Shown here in pieces: positions 8,243-16,962 of a stretch of DNA of 64,000 bases (position 1 is its first letter; each line of letters starts with the position of its first letter). The DNA is from Sorangium cellulosum So ce56. Its GTDB lineage: Bacteria; Myxococcota_A; Polyangia; Polyangiales; Polyangiaceae. The translations under genes and the position numbers were made by a program. The notes below the pieces were generated by a model. That model did not search any database. It saw only the letters and a list, made by a program, of their open reading frames with translations, and had not been told where the DNA came from. The stretch covers positions 6,517,001 to 6,581,000 of the forward strand of contig NC_010162.1 of NCBI RefSeq assembly GCF_000067165.1. Direction: 5' to 3'.

Positions 8243-9769
8243 ATGAACCCCGGACAGCAGGTGACGAGCACGCTCAGGCTGGCGCGCGAGCTCGGGAAGG
8301 GGGCGATGGGGAGCGTGTGGGTGGCCGATCACCTCGCGCTCGGGACGCAGGTGGCGGTGAAGTTCATGGCGCCGGCCTACGCGGACCAGACCGGCTTCGT
8401 GGAGCGCTTCCGGCGGGAGGCGATGGCGGCCGCGCAGATCAAGAGCCCGCACGTCGCGCAGGTCTTCGACCACGGCGTCACGCCGGACGGGGTGCCGTTC
8501 ATCGTGATGGAGCTGCTCGAGGGCGAGGACCTCAAGAGCCGCATGCAGCGGCTGGGCGCGCTGCCGCCCGTCGAGGTCACGGCGATCGTGTCGCAGACGG
8601 CCAAGGCCCTCGGCCGGGCGCACCAGGTCGGGATCGTCCACCGCGACATCAAGCCGGACAACATCTTCCTGCTCGACGTCGAGGGCGAGCTGTTCGTGAA
8701 GGTGCTCGATTTCGGGGTGGCCAAGCGGGTCCAGGGCGAGCTCGGCATGACGTCGACCGGGAGCGTGCTGGGCACGCCGCTCTACATGAGCCCCGAGCAG
8801 CTGCTCAGCGCGAAGCACGTCGACTTCCGCGCGGATCTCTGGGGGCTCGCGGTGGTCGCTTACCACGCGCTCACCGAGCAGGTCCCGTTCCGGGGCGAGA
8901 CGCTGGGCGCGCTGTCGGTGGTGCTGCACACCGGGATCTTCACGCCGCCGAGCGAGGTGAGGCCGGAGCTCTCTCCGGCGATCGACGCCTGGATGAAGAA
9001 GGCGCTGGCGCACGATCCGGCGGCGCGCTTCGCGTCGGCGCGGCAGATGGCGGAGGCGCTGGAGCGCGCGGTCCTCGGCATCGCGCGCACGGCGTTCACG
9101 ACCGAGCCCTCGTCCGCGGGGGAGCGAGCCCTCCACGGGAGCGCGTCGCAGCCGGTGCTGTTCGGGGAGCCGACGCCGCTGCCGCCGGCGCCGGGCGCGC
9201 GGCTCTCGACGACCGGCACGCCGCCGTCGTCGGCGCCGAGCGCGCGGCTCTCGACGGACGGCGCGCCGGGGCGGACGCTCGCCGGCATGGCGACCTCGGG
9301 GACGGACGGGGCCCGGAGGTGGGCGCCGGCCATCCTGGCGGCCGCGCTCGCGTTCGGAGCGCTGGTGGCGGCGGTCGTCTTCCTGGCAACGAAGCAATCG
9401 CCCACGGCCGAGGTGACCCCCTCGTCGGAGGCGCCGGCCCGGCAGGCCGCGCCCGTCCCGGCGCAGCCGGTGGTGCCGGCGCCAGCGAGCGCCGCCGCGC
9501 CGGAGCCGGCAGAGCCGGCGAGCGCGACGCCCGCGGCCGAGACCGCGCAGCCAGCGGCCACGGCGGCGACCGCGCAGCCGGCGGCCACGGCGGCGACCGC
9601 GCAGCCGGCGGGCGCTGCCCGCACCGGCGCGGCAGGGAGGCCGGGTGCGACGGCGGCGCCGCGCGGCACCTCGGAGGGGCGCGGCCGCGCCACGCCGCGG
9701 GAGGCGTCGACGGGACGCCCGACGGGGACGAAGCCGCCCGCGCCGGTCGAGGACACGATCGGCTTCTGA
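8243..9769 (+). CDS. Hanks-type Ser/Thr protein kinase, one transmembrane helix
   Basis: The product is 508 residues. The N-terminal kinase domain has a GKGAMGSVW loop, K40 (VAVKF), HRDIKPDN (D135, N140) and D156-F-G, all intact. A Pro/Ser-rich linker leads to one hydrophobic helix at about 360-380 (WAPAILAAALAFGALVAAVV), then an Ala/Pro/Thr-rich tail with repeated ATAQPA units that should lie outside the membrane. The layout is that of PknB-type receptor kinases with an unrecognised sensor part. The ATG at 8243 follows a purine-rich GAAGAGGGA; an in-frame extension to 8114 is unlikely. It is divergent from the PknK-like gene, with 179 bp shared between them. Confidence 0.88.
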   Translation: MNPGQQVTSTLRLARELGKGAMGSVWVADHLALGTQVAVKFMAPAYADQTGFVERFRREAMAAAQIKSPHVAQVFDHGVTPDGVPFIVMELLEGEDLKSRMQRLGALPPVEVTAIVSQTAKALGRAHQVGIVHRDIKPDNIFLLDVEGELFVKVLDFGVAKRVQGELGMTSTGSVLGTPLYMSPEQLLSAKHVDFRADLWGLAVVAYHALTEQVPFRGETLGALSVVLHTGIFTPPSEVRPELSPAIDAWMKKALAHDPAARFASARQMAEALERAVLGIARTAFTTEPSSAGERALHGSASQPVLFGEPTPLPPAPGARLSTTGTPPSSAPSARLSTDGAPGRTLAGMATSGTDGARRWAPAILAAALAFGALVAAVVFLATKQSPTAEVTPSSEAPARQAAPVPAQPVVPAPASAAAPEPAEPASATPAAETAQPAATAATAQPAATAATAQPAGAARTGAAGRPGATAAPRGTSEGRGRATPREASTGRPTGTKPPAPVEDTIGF

Positions 9770-10030
9770 CGCGGCCTCCGGCCTCGTCGCGCGCCGGCCG
9801 CCCCGGACGCCCATGAACGCGGCCTTCGGACGACCTGGTCAGACGGAGCCCGTTGAAATGGGGCGCTCGCGCCGCTCGACGGCAAAATATGGAATCAACC
9901 GCGCTGGCACGGGCGATGTCGACATCGGAAGGTGAGGCCCACGGGGCGCACTGCGACATCCCGCCTCGCTCCTCCAGCGGAAGGGGCACAGAAATCGGCG
10001 CGAACGCACCGAGGCGTGAGAATTTCGGAT

Positions 10031-10047
10031 TGGCACAGAGCGTGCGG
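10031..10047 (+). promoter_or_regulatory. Candidate sigma-54 (RpoN) promoter
   Basis: TGGCACAGAGCGTGCGG has the invariant GG and GC dinucleotides with exactly ten bases between them, and the full TGGCAC of the -24 box. Transcription would begin near 10057-10060, about 45 bases before the ATG of the gene at 10104. No enhancer-binding protein gene is present in the window. Confidence 0.6.
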
Positions 10048-10103
10048 TATCCGTCGCCGGGGCCCAGAGCGAGGACGCGCTCAACGCGAAGGAGGTCTCT
10101 TCC

Positions 10104-10589
10104 ATGGAGAAGCTCGTAATTGGCCTGGTGCAGACGCACGACGACGCGGAAGCCGCGGCGGAACGCGTCATCGACTGCGGCTACACACGACAGGAGGTCA
10201 GCCTGCTGATGACCGAGGCGACACGCGACAGGTGCTTTCCGAGCCCGGACGTGGCGCCGCCGTCGAGCACGTTCGGCGCCGCGGTCGCGATGAGCGTCGT
10301 GGTCCCCGACCTCGGGTTCGTGGTCGCCGGGCCGCTGGCCGCGGTCGTGGCCAGCGCGGTCGGCGCCGGGATCACGGGCGGCCTGCGCGAGATCCTCATC
10401 ACCGCGGGCGTCCCGAGGCACTGGGCGGAGCGCTACCAGGCCGGCGTCCGGCAGGGCGGCATCCTCGTGAGCGTCTTCGCCCGCAGCGAGCGCGACGTCG
10501 GCCTGCTCCATCTGGTCCTGGACGACCCGCACATGACGTCGTTCCACACGGAAGCCCACCGGCACCACGCGTACGACACGTCGTTTTGA
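10104..10589 (+). CDS. YflT/general stress protein 17M-like protein
   Basis: The product is 161 residues. The start KLVIGLVQTHDDAEAAAERVIDCG followed by EVSLLMT fits the general stress protein 17M (YflT) domain, a small alpha/beta module. It is followed by a Gly/Ala-rich hydrophobic central segment (about 58-95) that may contact the membrane and a C-terminal part with a His-rich end. AAGGAGG lies eight bases before the ATG. The molecular role is unknown; family members are often stress-induced. The sigma-54 promoter candidate 57 bp upstream supports conditional expression. Confidence 0.65.
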   Translation: MEKLVIGLVQTHDDAEAAAERVIDCGYTRQEVSLLMTEATRDRCFPSPDVAPPSSTFGAAVAMSVVVPDLGFVVAGPLAAVVASAVGAGITGGLREILITAGVPRHWAERYQAGVRQGGILVSVFARSERDVGLLHLVLDDPHMTSFHTEAHRHHAYDTSF

Positions 10590-10658
10590 TCCGAGGCGCG
10601 CGCGTCGCGAGGCAAAGCGCCTCACCCCGGCAGGCGGATCCCACGCCTCGGCGCGGGC

Positions 10659-11816
10659 TCAACCCCCGAGCGACCTGAGCCGCGCGCGCAGCATCAGCGC
10701 CCCGATGAGGTCTTCCTCCGCGTCGCTCCGGCGCGACCAGCCCAGCGAGAGGTAGCGCAGCAGCTCGCCGAACGTCGGGCCGGCCAGCGCCGCGCTCGTG
10801 CCGCCGCGGACGACCCAGAGCTGCTCGCCGTCGGCCCCGAGCGCGACGACCGACCGCTGGGCCGCGCCGCCGCCGAGCGCCGAGCCCGAGAGCCGCGCGA
10901 TCGGGTAGAGCTGTCGCGCCGCCGCCGCCTCCCAGCCCGGCTCGCGGTCGTGGGCGAGGAGCTCGCCCTTGCGGAGGAAGCGCAGCGTGCCCTCGACGGC
11001 GCCGATCGCGAGCTCGCGGTAGAGGTCCTCCGGATCCGCCGGATCGGCCCAGTCGTACGCGCGCACGAACGCCGCGTACGTCGCCGGCGGGGCGACGCCG
11101 CGGACGGGCGGCGGGGACGCGGGCGCGCCGCGGCCGTCTTCGCGGCGGAGCACCCGGTTGAGCCGCGCGACCTCGTCGGCGATCGACCCCGGCCCCGGCG
11201 CGACGAGGTGTATCTGGACGCGGCGCTCGGGCGCGAAGAGGCCGCCCATGAGCGCGCCCAGCACCGGGGCGCCCAGCTCGGCCGCGAGGAACGTCGAGCC
11301 GCGGTGCGGCCGGATCGCCCGGTCCATGGCCTCGCGCTCCTCCGCCGCGGTCGCGCCCTCCGGCAGGTCGACGTCGACCTCGACGATGTCGCTCCGGTCG
11401 GGCGCCTCCACGCCGGCCTCGACGCCCTCGTCCCCTTCCCTCACGAAGTGGCGGACGAACCCGCTCGCCTCGAAGCGCCAGCCGTCGTCGTGGACGACGT
11501 CCTCCGAGAACACGAGCGCGAAGACCGTGGCGCCGGGGTGGCCGAGCTCGGCGGCCGCGTCGAGCACGGCGACGGGCGGAGAGAGCTCGTCCTCGAAGAG
11601 CTCGGCGAGGTGGTCGAGCTCGTCGCCGCCGCCGCCGGCGGGCTCGCCGCTCGAATAGAACGCGGCCGCGTGCCCGGGCACGCCGGGGAGCGGCGCGATG
11701 AACAGGCGCGGCGAGGCGACGTCCCAGCCACCGAGCGCCACGGCAAAGCCCTGGGACAGCGCGCGGTCCGGGATGTCGGCGGGTCGAAAGATCAACGCAG
11801 CGAACGTGGTGGCCAT
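10659..11816 (-). CDS. Hypothetical protein, 385 residues
   Basis: A full-length frame with codon use like its neighbours and an N-terminus MATTFAALIFRPADIP. No signal peptide or membrane helix is apparent. The middle is acidic (EVDVDLPEGATAAEEREAMDR), and a Pro-rich break near residue 240 separates two halves. The C-terminal half has EDLYRELAIGAVEGTLRFLRKGELL. I do not recognise a family and assign no function. It converges on the stress-protein gene and its start faces the peroxiredoxin gene 187 bp away. Confidence 0.7.
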   Translation of the reverse strand: MATTFAALIFRPADIPDRALSQGFAVALGGWDVASPRLFIAPLPGVPGHAAAFYSSGEPAGGGGDELDHLAELFEDELSPPVAVLDAAAELGHPGATVFALVFSEDVVHDDGWRFEASGFVRHFVREGDEGVEAGVEAPDRSDIVEVDVDLPEGATAAEEREAMDRAIRPHRGSTFLAAELGAPVLGALMGGLFAPERRVQIHLVAPGPGSIADEVARLNRVLRREDGRGAPASPPPVRGVAPPATYAAFVRAYDWADPADPEDLYRELAIGAVEGTLRFLRKGELLAHDREPGWEAAAARQLYPIARLSGSALGGGAAQRSVVALGADGEQLWVVRGGTSAALAGPTFGELLRYLSLGWSRRSDAEEDLIGALMLRARLRSLGG

Positions 11817-12002
11817 GGGGCGCTCAGGGTAACCCGATCTCCGGCCCGCGCCGGCGTCCGTCGCGCCCAGCGCGTCTTCATGACCGCTTCCTCAAGTTCT
11901 TCCTGATCCGGGGCGCAGGCGGCCGCGTTTTACTCGAGCGGCGAGCCGCCGCGCTCCGCGGGGCCTTGGACGCGGCGCGGCGCATCGGGTAGAGGGTACG
12001 CC

Positions 12003-12485
12003 ATGCTCGGAAAATCCACCCTGTCCGTCGGTGAGACAGCGCCCGATTTCAGCCTGCAATCGCAGAAGCGGGAAACGGTCAAGCTCTCCGACTTCCGGGG
12101 CAAGAAGACCGTTGTCCTGTTCTTCTATCCCAAGGACGACACCCCTGGATGCACGGCGGAGTCGTGCGCGTTCCGCGACCATTACGATGCGTTCGCGGAG
12201 GCGGGCGCCGAGGTCCTCGGCGTGAGCGCCGACTCGGCGGGGTCTCACCAGCAATTCGCCGACAAATACCGCCTGCCCATGACGCTGCTCAGCGACCCTG
12301 GCGGGGAGACCGCCGCGCGCTACGGCGTCAAGTCGCTCTTCGGCCTCCTCCCGGGCCGCGTGACGTTCGTCATCGATCGCGACGGCATCGTTCGACATGC
12401 CTTCTCCTCCCAGCTCCGCGCGACCCGCCACGTCGACGAGGCGCTCGCGGTCGTGAAGCAGCTCGAGGCCTCGCGGCGCGGCTGA
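12003..12485 (+). CDS. bcp: Thioredoxin-dependent peroxiredoxin, Bcp/PrxQ type
   Basis: The product is 160 residues, the normal size for Bcp. It reduces hydrogen peroxide and organic peroxides using thioredoxin. The peroxidatic cysteine is C50 in FYPKDDTPGCTAESC and the resolving cysteine is C55, five residues on, the hallmark of alpha-2-linked PrxQ enzymes. The catalytic Thr/Pro before C50 and the conserved Arg (FVIDRDGIVR region) are present. No signal peptide, so cytosolic. It is a stand-alone gene. Confidence 0.93.
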   Translation: MLGKSTLSVGETAPDFSLQSQKRETVKLSDFRGKKTVVLFFYPKDDTPGCTAESCAFRDHYDAFAEAGAEVLGVSADSAGSHQQFADKYRLPMTLLSDPGGETAARYGVKSLFGLLPGRVTFVIDRDGIVRHAFSSQLRATRHVDEALAVVKQLEASRRG

Positions 12486-12528
12486 CGCGCGGCGCCGCGC
12501 CCGATCTCCCGGCCAGCCACCGTCGTTG

Positions 12529-12547
12529 ACGCCCCCCGGAGGGGCGT
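12529..12547. terminator. GC-rich hairpin after bcp
   Basis: ACGCCCC at 12529-12535 pairs with GGGGCGT at 12541-12547 around a five-base loop, 44 bases after the bcp stop. There is no T tract, so termination is uncertain; it may instead be a leader structure of the next gene. Confidence 0.35.
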
Positions 12548-12600
12548 TATGGACACCGCCAGGGCGGGGCCATCGCACGCCTCCGCCGGGGGAGGCGACG

Positions 12601-14610
12601 ATGAACCATGGATTGAGGACCACGGCGACGCTGCGGGCCGCCGCGATGGATCCGGCCCGATCGGGGGCCGCGTCGGACACGCTGCTGCTAAGGCGGGTGG
12701 TGCTCTCGACGGGCGGAGTCGGATATTTCGAGCACGAGGCGCGCGTGCGCGGCGACGCCGAGCTCCGGCTCGAGGTGCGGCTCGATCAGGTCGACGATGT
12801 ATTGAAGAGCATCGTTGTCTATGACGATCGCGGCGTGACAGGGAATATCACGCTTCCCGGGAGGGAGCCGCTGCGCGATCTGTTCCGCGAGCTCCCGTTC
12901 GACGAGGGCGCGCTCGAGTCCGAGGCCGCCCTGCTCAACGCGCTCCGCGGCGCCGAGGTGCGGACGCGAGGGGCGCAAGGGGCCATCGCCGGGCGGATCG
13001 TGGCGGTCACCACGGCGCAGGCGGCGCTGCCGCACGGCGGCTCGGAGGACCGGCACCGGCTCTCGCTGATGTCGGAGGGCGCGCTGAAGCAGGTCGTCCT
13101 GGAGGAGCTCGAGAGCGTGGAGCTCGTCGAGGAGCGGCTGCGGCAGCAGGTCGGCGCGGCGCTGGTCGGGCTCTCGAGCCGGCGGGAGCGCAACCGCCGC
13201 GAGCTCGTCGTGCGCACGGCCGGCGAGGGCGAGCGGGTGGTCCGCGTGGCCTACGTCATCGAGGTGCCGCTCTGGAAGACGACGTATCGGCTCACGGTGC
13301 CGGAGGACGCGCAGACGAAGACCGGGGCGCTCGCCGGGTGGGCCGTCGTCGAGAACCAGAGCGGCAGCGACTGGCAGAACGTGGATTTCACCCTGGTGTC
13401 GGGAGACCCGGTGACGTTCCGCCAGGCGCTCTACGAGATCTATTACGTGGCCCGGCCGGAGGTGCCCGTCGACGTCGCCGAGCGCGTGCTGCCGCGGCTC
13501 GACGAGGGCGCCGCGGGGCTCGCGGCCAGGGCGGCGCGGCGCATGGGCTACCGCGCCGGCGGGGGCGCCGACGAGGCCCGCGCGCCCGCCGCGGCGGTCA
13601 CCGTGCCCCCCGAGAAGGTCGAGCCGGAGCCCGCGGAGGCGGCGACGCAGGTCGTGTTCCACTTCCCGGCGCCGCTCTCGATCGCGAGCGGGCAGACGGC
13701 GCTCCTCCCGATCATCCAGCGCGAGATCCCGGCAGAGCGGCTGTGGCTCTATCAGCCGGAGGCGAGCGCGCGCAGCCCGCTCGCCTCGGTCCGCCTGAGG
13801 AACGACGGCGACACGACCCTGCCGGCCGGCGCGATCACGGTCTACGAGCGCTCGGGCCGGGGGGTCGTCACCTACGTCGGCGACGCGCGCCTCTCGCCGC
13901 TGCCGCCGGGCGAATCGCGGATCGTGAGCTTCGCCGTGGACCGGAAGGTGCGAATCGACCGCGAGGAGCGGGGCGAGGAGGTGTTCTCGCGCGCCAAGAT
14001 CCAGGGCGGCATGCTCGAGATCGTCAGGACCGCCCGCAAGGTGACGGTCTACACGATCGTGGGCGCGGCGCGCGAGCCGCGCGTCCTGCTCATCGAGCAC
14101 CCGCGCATCGCCGGCTGGGACCTCGCCGAGCCGACGGAAGGCGTCGAGGCGACGCGCGATCGCTACCGCGTCCGGCGCGAGGTCGCCGCGGGCGAGACGG
14201 CGCGCGTGACCGTGGCGCTGGAGCAGCCCGTCTCGCACACGGTGGCGCTCACGGGCCTCTCCGGCGAGCAGATCGAGGTGGTCCTGTCGTCGCGCGAGAT
14301 CCCCGAGGCGCTGCGCGCGGCGCTCGCGCGGCTCGCGGAGCTCAGGGCCGCGCTCGCCGAGAGGCAGCGCGCGCTCTCGGCCCTCAAGTCCGAGATCGAG
14401 GCGCTGCGCGCCGAGCAGGCGCGCGTGCGCGACAACCTCAAGGTCGTGCCTCCGGGGAGCGCCCTCCACGACCGCTACCTCAAGACGCTGGGCGAGCAGG
14501 AAGACCGGCTCGCGGCGCTCTCGGCGAAGCTCCCGGGCGCGCGGGAGGCGGTGGCCAGCGCGGAGCGGGCGCTCGCTGAATACGTGCGCGGCCTGTCGCT
14601 CACGACGTAG
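12601..14610 (+). CDS. DUF4139 domain protein
   Basis: The product is 669 residues. An N-terminal DUF4140-like part (VVLSTGGVGYFEH, DDVLKSIVVYD) precedes a beta-rich DUF4139 core with YVIEVPLWKTTYRL, GWAVVENQSGSDWQNV and VTFRQALYEI, which are characteristic. The last 100 residues are a strongly heptad-like coiled coil (ALARLAELRAALAERQRAL onward). The family includes eukaryotic 'mucoidy inhibitor A' proteins but has no settled bacterial function. No classical signal peptide is visible from the ATG at 12601, which has GGGGGAGG six bases upstream. Confidence 0.8.
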   Translation: MNHGLRTTATLRAAAMDPARSGAASDTLLLRRVVLSTGGVGYFEHEARVRGDAELRLEVRLDQVDDVLKSIVVYDDRGVTGNITLPGREPLRDLFRELPFDEGALESEAALLNALRGAEVRTRGAQGAIAGRIVAVTTAQAALPHGGSEDRHRLSLMSEGALKQVVLEELESVELVEERLRQQVGAALVGLSSRRERNRRELVVRTAGEGERVVRVAYVIEVPLWKTTYRLTVPEDAQTKTGALAGWAVVENQSGSDWQNVDFTLVSGDPVTFRQALYEIYYVARPEVPVDVAERVLPRLDEGAAGLAARAARRMGYRAGGGADEARAPAAAVTVPPEKVEPEPAEAATQVVFHFPAPLSIASGQTALLPIIQREIPAERLWLYQPEASARSPLASVRLRNDGDTTLPAGAITVYERSGRGVVTYVGDARLSPLPPGESRIVSFAVDRKVRIDREERGEEVFSRAKIQGGMLEIVRTARKVTVYTIVGAAREPRVLLIEHPRIAGWDLAEPTEGVEATRDRYRVRREVAAGETARVTVALEQPVSHTVALTGLSGEQIEVVLSSREIPEALRAALARLAELRAALAERQRALSALKSEIEALRAEQARVRDNLKVVPPGSALHDRYLKTLGEQEDRLAALSAKLPGAREAVASAERALAEYVRGLSLTT

Positions 14611-14801
14611 CGCTGGAGTCGACCGAGATCGTCCCCGGCTGCGCGGGCCCGGCGCCCTCCTGCGCGGCCTCCGCTCCCCTCCTGAGCACCCCCATCATGG
14701 TGTCTGGAAAAGAGCTGGGATTGCTACGCTGAGGTCACCGCAGTTCACGCGTGATGGATCGGGCTGGACGGGCCCCTCGGTGTGCGGCAGAGATCGTTCC
14801 G

Positions 14802-15092
14802 TCACAGCGGCGGCTCGATTCCCAGGACCCTTGTTCCGCTCGAGTCCAGGATCGCGTGATGAATGTCGCTCTCGCCAAGCGCGTGGGTGGCCGTGAAATC
14901 GAAATAGTAGCTCGATCCGTAATACGGATAGAAACTCCCGCTGTGCGCTCCGCGCACGACCTTGATAGCGTAGCCCACCGGCCCCTGCACGAGACCCTGA
15001 AATTCGTTGTCGTCGTAACCTTCAATGAGCTGCTTGAGGCTTTCCCACGAAAGGTCGCCCTGATAATGGCTCGGTCGCTCGTCGATGAGCAT
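14802..15092 (-). CDS. Hypothetical small protein, 96 residues
   Basis: Starts at the ATG at 15092 with GAGGGG about ten bases upstream. The product begins MLIDERPSHYQGDLSWESLK and contains a Gly/Tyr-rich central part (GSFYPYYGSSYYFDF), with a balanced, globular-looking composition and codon use less GC-skewed than a chance frame. I do not recognise the family. The region on either side (14611-14801, 15093-15236) shows nothing else. Confidence 0.5.
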   Translation of the reverse strand: MLIDERPSHYQGDLSWESLKQLIEGYDDNEFQGLVQGPVGYAIKVVRGAHSGSFYPYYGSSYYFDFTATHALGESDIHHAILDSSGTRVLGIEPPL

Positions 15093-15236
15093 CTTCGTCA
15101 CCCCTCTGTGAATTCGCCGCGATTGCAACCCGGCGCGCGTGGCGCGTCGATACTGAACATGCGCCCGTCGTCCTCGCGAAGGCGGCCATGCGGCGGCATC
15201 GGGGGAGGCGCCGTTTTCCGCGCTCGCCGAGCAGGC

Positions 15237-16220
15237 CTATCGATGGCCCTCGCCGGCACCCTCGGCGCAGCGGGCGCCGCGCCGGTAGTCGGCCAGCGCC
15301 TCCAGATAAAGCGCGCTGAAGCGATCGGTGGAGAACGGATTCTGGCTGGTCACGAGGTTGCAATCCCGCTGCGCGTAGGCGCTCCCGGGGAACGCGGCCT
15401 CGTGCTCGTAACCGTGATCCTCGAGCTGCTCGCCGATGCCCCGGACCTGGGCGTCGGCCCCCATCACGAAGGTCTCGATATAGAACTCCTCGAACGACGA
15501 GACCGACGTCACCGTCCGACCGCTGAGCGGATGCGGCTGCCGCATGCGGGTGAGCACCGCCGGCGCGTGGCAGATGAGCCCCACGGGCTGGTGTTTCGCG
15601 CCAAAGTGAGCGAGCAGCGCGTGCAGATCCGCGTTGTCGAGCAGGTCGACCATCACGCCCTGTCCGCCGGGAACGACGATGCCGTCGAACGAGTCGGCCG
15701 CGGTGCGCGCCGCCTTCAGGCTGAGCGGCGCGCGGACCTCCGGGGCGCGCTCGACGAAGCGCTGCGCTTGCGCGCGCCGCGCTCCGTCTCCCCAGTACCG
15801 CTCGTCGAGGCTCTCCGGGTCGATCGCCGGGGCAGCGCCCCCGTCGGTCGCGAACACGACCTCGTGCCCCGCGCCGGTGAGGGCCATGTACGGCTCGTAG
15901 AACTCGCCGAGGAAGGTGCCGGTCGCCCGCTTCGAGCTGTCGGCGAGCGTCTGCTCTCGCGCGGCGCTGAGGACGAACAGGATCTTCCCTCTGGGTTTCT
16001 CCGCCACCGGGCGCTCGGGGAACACGGGGTGGAGCCTCGGCGCCGCCGCGCCGCACGCGACGAGCGCCGAGCCGGCGAGCACGACCGCGAGGCCCGCGAT
16101 CAGCGCCGTCCTTCGGGCCGCGGCCCGCGGCGCTCTGCGGCGCCCCGGGCCGCGCGTGGGTTCCGTCGCTGGGCGCTCGCCGTCTCGCTTCGTTCGTTCC
16201 GTCGTCATGCGGGAGACCAT
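15237..16220 (-). CDS. DJ-1/PfpI superfamily lipoprotein
   Basis: The product is 327 residues. An Arg-rich leader is followed by a hydrophobic helix and a lipobox (LVAC, C56), predicting a membrane-anchored periplasmic protein. The mature part is a DJ-1/PfpI fold: a Glu-containing start (GEFYEP, E106/E109), FDGIVVPGGQG and the nucleophile elbow GLICHAPAVL with C217 followed by His. This layout matches Hsp31-like members with chaperone, deglycase or glyoxalase-type activity. Membrane anchoring is unusual for them. A palindromic Fnr-like box lies 23 bp upstream. An in-frame ATG at 16208 is an alternative start. Confidence 0.75.
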   Translation of the reverse strand: MVSRMTTERTKRDGERPATEPTRGPGRRRAPRAAARRTALIAGLAVVLAGSALVACGAAAPRLHPVFPERPVAEKPRGKILFVLSAAREQTLADSSKRATGTFLGEFYEPYMALTGAGHEVVFATDGGAAPAIDPESLDERYWGDGARRAQAQRFVERAPEVRAPLSLKAARTAADSFDGIVVPGGQGVMVDLLDNADLHALLAHFGAKHQPVGLICHAPAVLTRMRQPHPLSGRTVTSVSSFEEFYIETFVMGADAQVRGIGEQLEDHGYEHEAAFPGSAYAQRDCNLVTSQNPFSTDRFSALYLEALADYRRGARCAEGAGEGHR

Positions 16221-16242
16221 GACCAGCGGAGCGAGATCGCAC

Positions 16243-16258
16243 CTTGACCTAGGTCAAG
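16243..16258. promoter_or_regulatory. Perfect palindrome of Fnr/Dnr type (TTGAC-N4-GTCAA)
   Basis: CTTGACCTAGGTCAAG is a perfect 16-bp palindrome with two TTGAC half-sites, the consensus bound by Fnr/Dnr-class regulators. It overlaps the last codons of the Crp/Fnr regulator gene and is centred about 30-42 bp before the possible starts of the DJ-1 gene. The adjacent regulator carries the E-x-x-S-R recognition residues expected for TTGA half-sites. Confidence 0.6.
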
Positions 16259-16865
16259 AAGCAGCGGTCCTGGTCACGGCGCGCTTCAGGCGGCTCAAAG
16301 CCTCGGGTGTGATGCCGAGATAGGCGGCGATGTGGTAGTCAGGCACGCGGCGCGCCACGGCCCCGTGCTCTGCGAGGAACGCCCGATAGCGCTCGGCGGC
16401 CGGATCCATCAGCAGCGACGCCTCGCGGCGCACCTTCTTCAGGTACACCCGCTCGACGATCCGGCGGCTCACCCGCTCCCAGTAGATGTCGCGCTCACAG
16501 AGCTCGCTCAGTCGCGAGTAGGGCGCGACGAAGAGCTGCATCGGCGTCAGCGCCTGGATCGTCAGCCGGGCGGGCTCCCTGGTGATCAGCGCCTCCAGCA
16601 CCGACATGAAGTCCGTCGCGGAGATGAACCCCTTGTTGAACTCCTTCCCATCGCTCCGCGTGTAAAACATCCTCGCGATGCCGGAGTTGACGAGCGCCAC
16701 CGAGTCGCTCGCCTCGCCCGCCCGCACGAACGCCTCGCCCTTCCGCAGGCTCTTCCCGTGAAACAGGGCCGCGAAGGCGTCGAAATGCGGCGCCGGCCGG
16801 GCGTCGAGCGCGGCGATCATGCGCGCGAGCGCCGCCACCTGCTCCGCGCGCGAGAGCTGCACCAT
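16254..16865 (-). CDS. Crp/Fnr family transcriptional regulator
   Basis: The product is 203 residues from the ATG at 16865; a GTG at 16883 is possible. Residues 25-120 form a cyclic-nucleotide-binding-type beta barrel (RKGEAFVRAGEASDSVALVNSG), but the PRAVAALR-like phosphate cassette for cAMP is not evident. The C-terminal winged helix contains ITPEALSRLKR, with E188, S191 and R192 in the E-x-x-S-R arrangement that Fnr uses to read TTGA. There is no N-terminal four-cysteine cluster, so it is not a canonical oxygen-sensing Fnr; a Dnr-like or unknown signal is possible. It is followed by the DJ-1 gene, 33 bp away. Confidence 0.8.
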   Translation of the reverse strand: MVQLSRAEQVAALARMIAALDARPAPHFDAFAALFHGKSLRKGEAFVRAGEASDSVALVNSGIARMFYTRSDGKEFNKGFISATDFMSVLEALITREPARLTIQALTPMQLFVAPYSRLSELCERDIYWERVSRRIVERVYLKKVRREASLLMDPAAERYRAFLAEHGAVARRVPDYHIAAYLGITPEALSRLKRAVTRTAAS

Positions 16866-16962
16866 GGCAGGGGAGCCTAGCACGGCGCTCCCGGAGCGCG
16901 CCTGCCGCTCGCCCGCGCCTGCATCGTGACGGGCCGAGTCGCATGGGCTAGATCACAGGTGC

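Noticed and set aside
5332..8271. 979-codon open frame on the minus strand in a second frame of the kinase
   Set aside because: Arg/Ala-rich shadow frame of the PknK-like gene with no recognisable motif.
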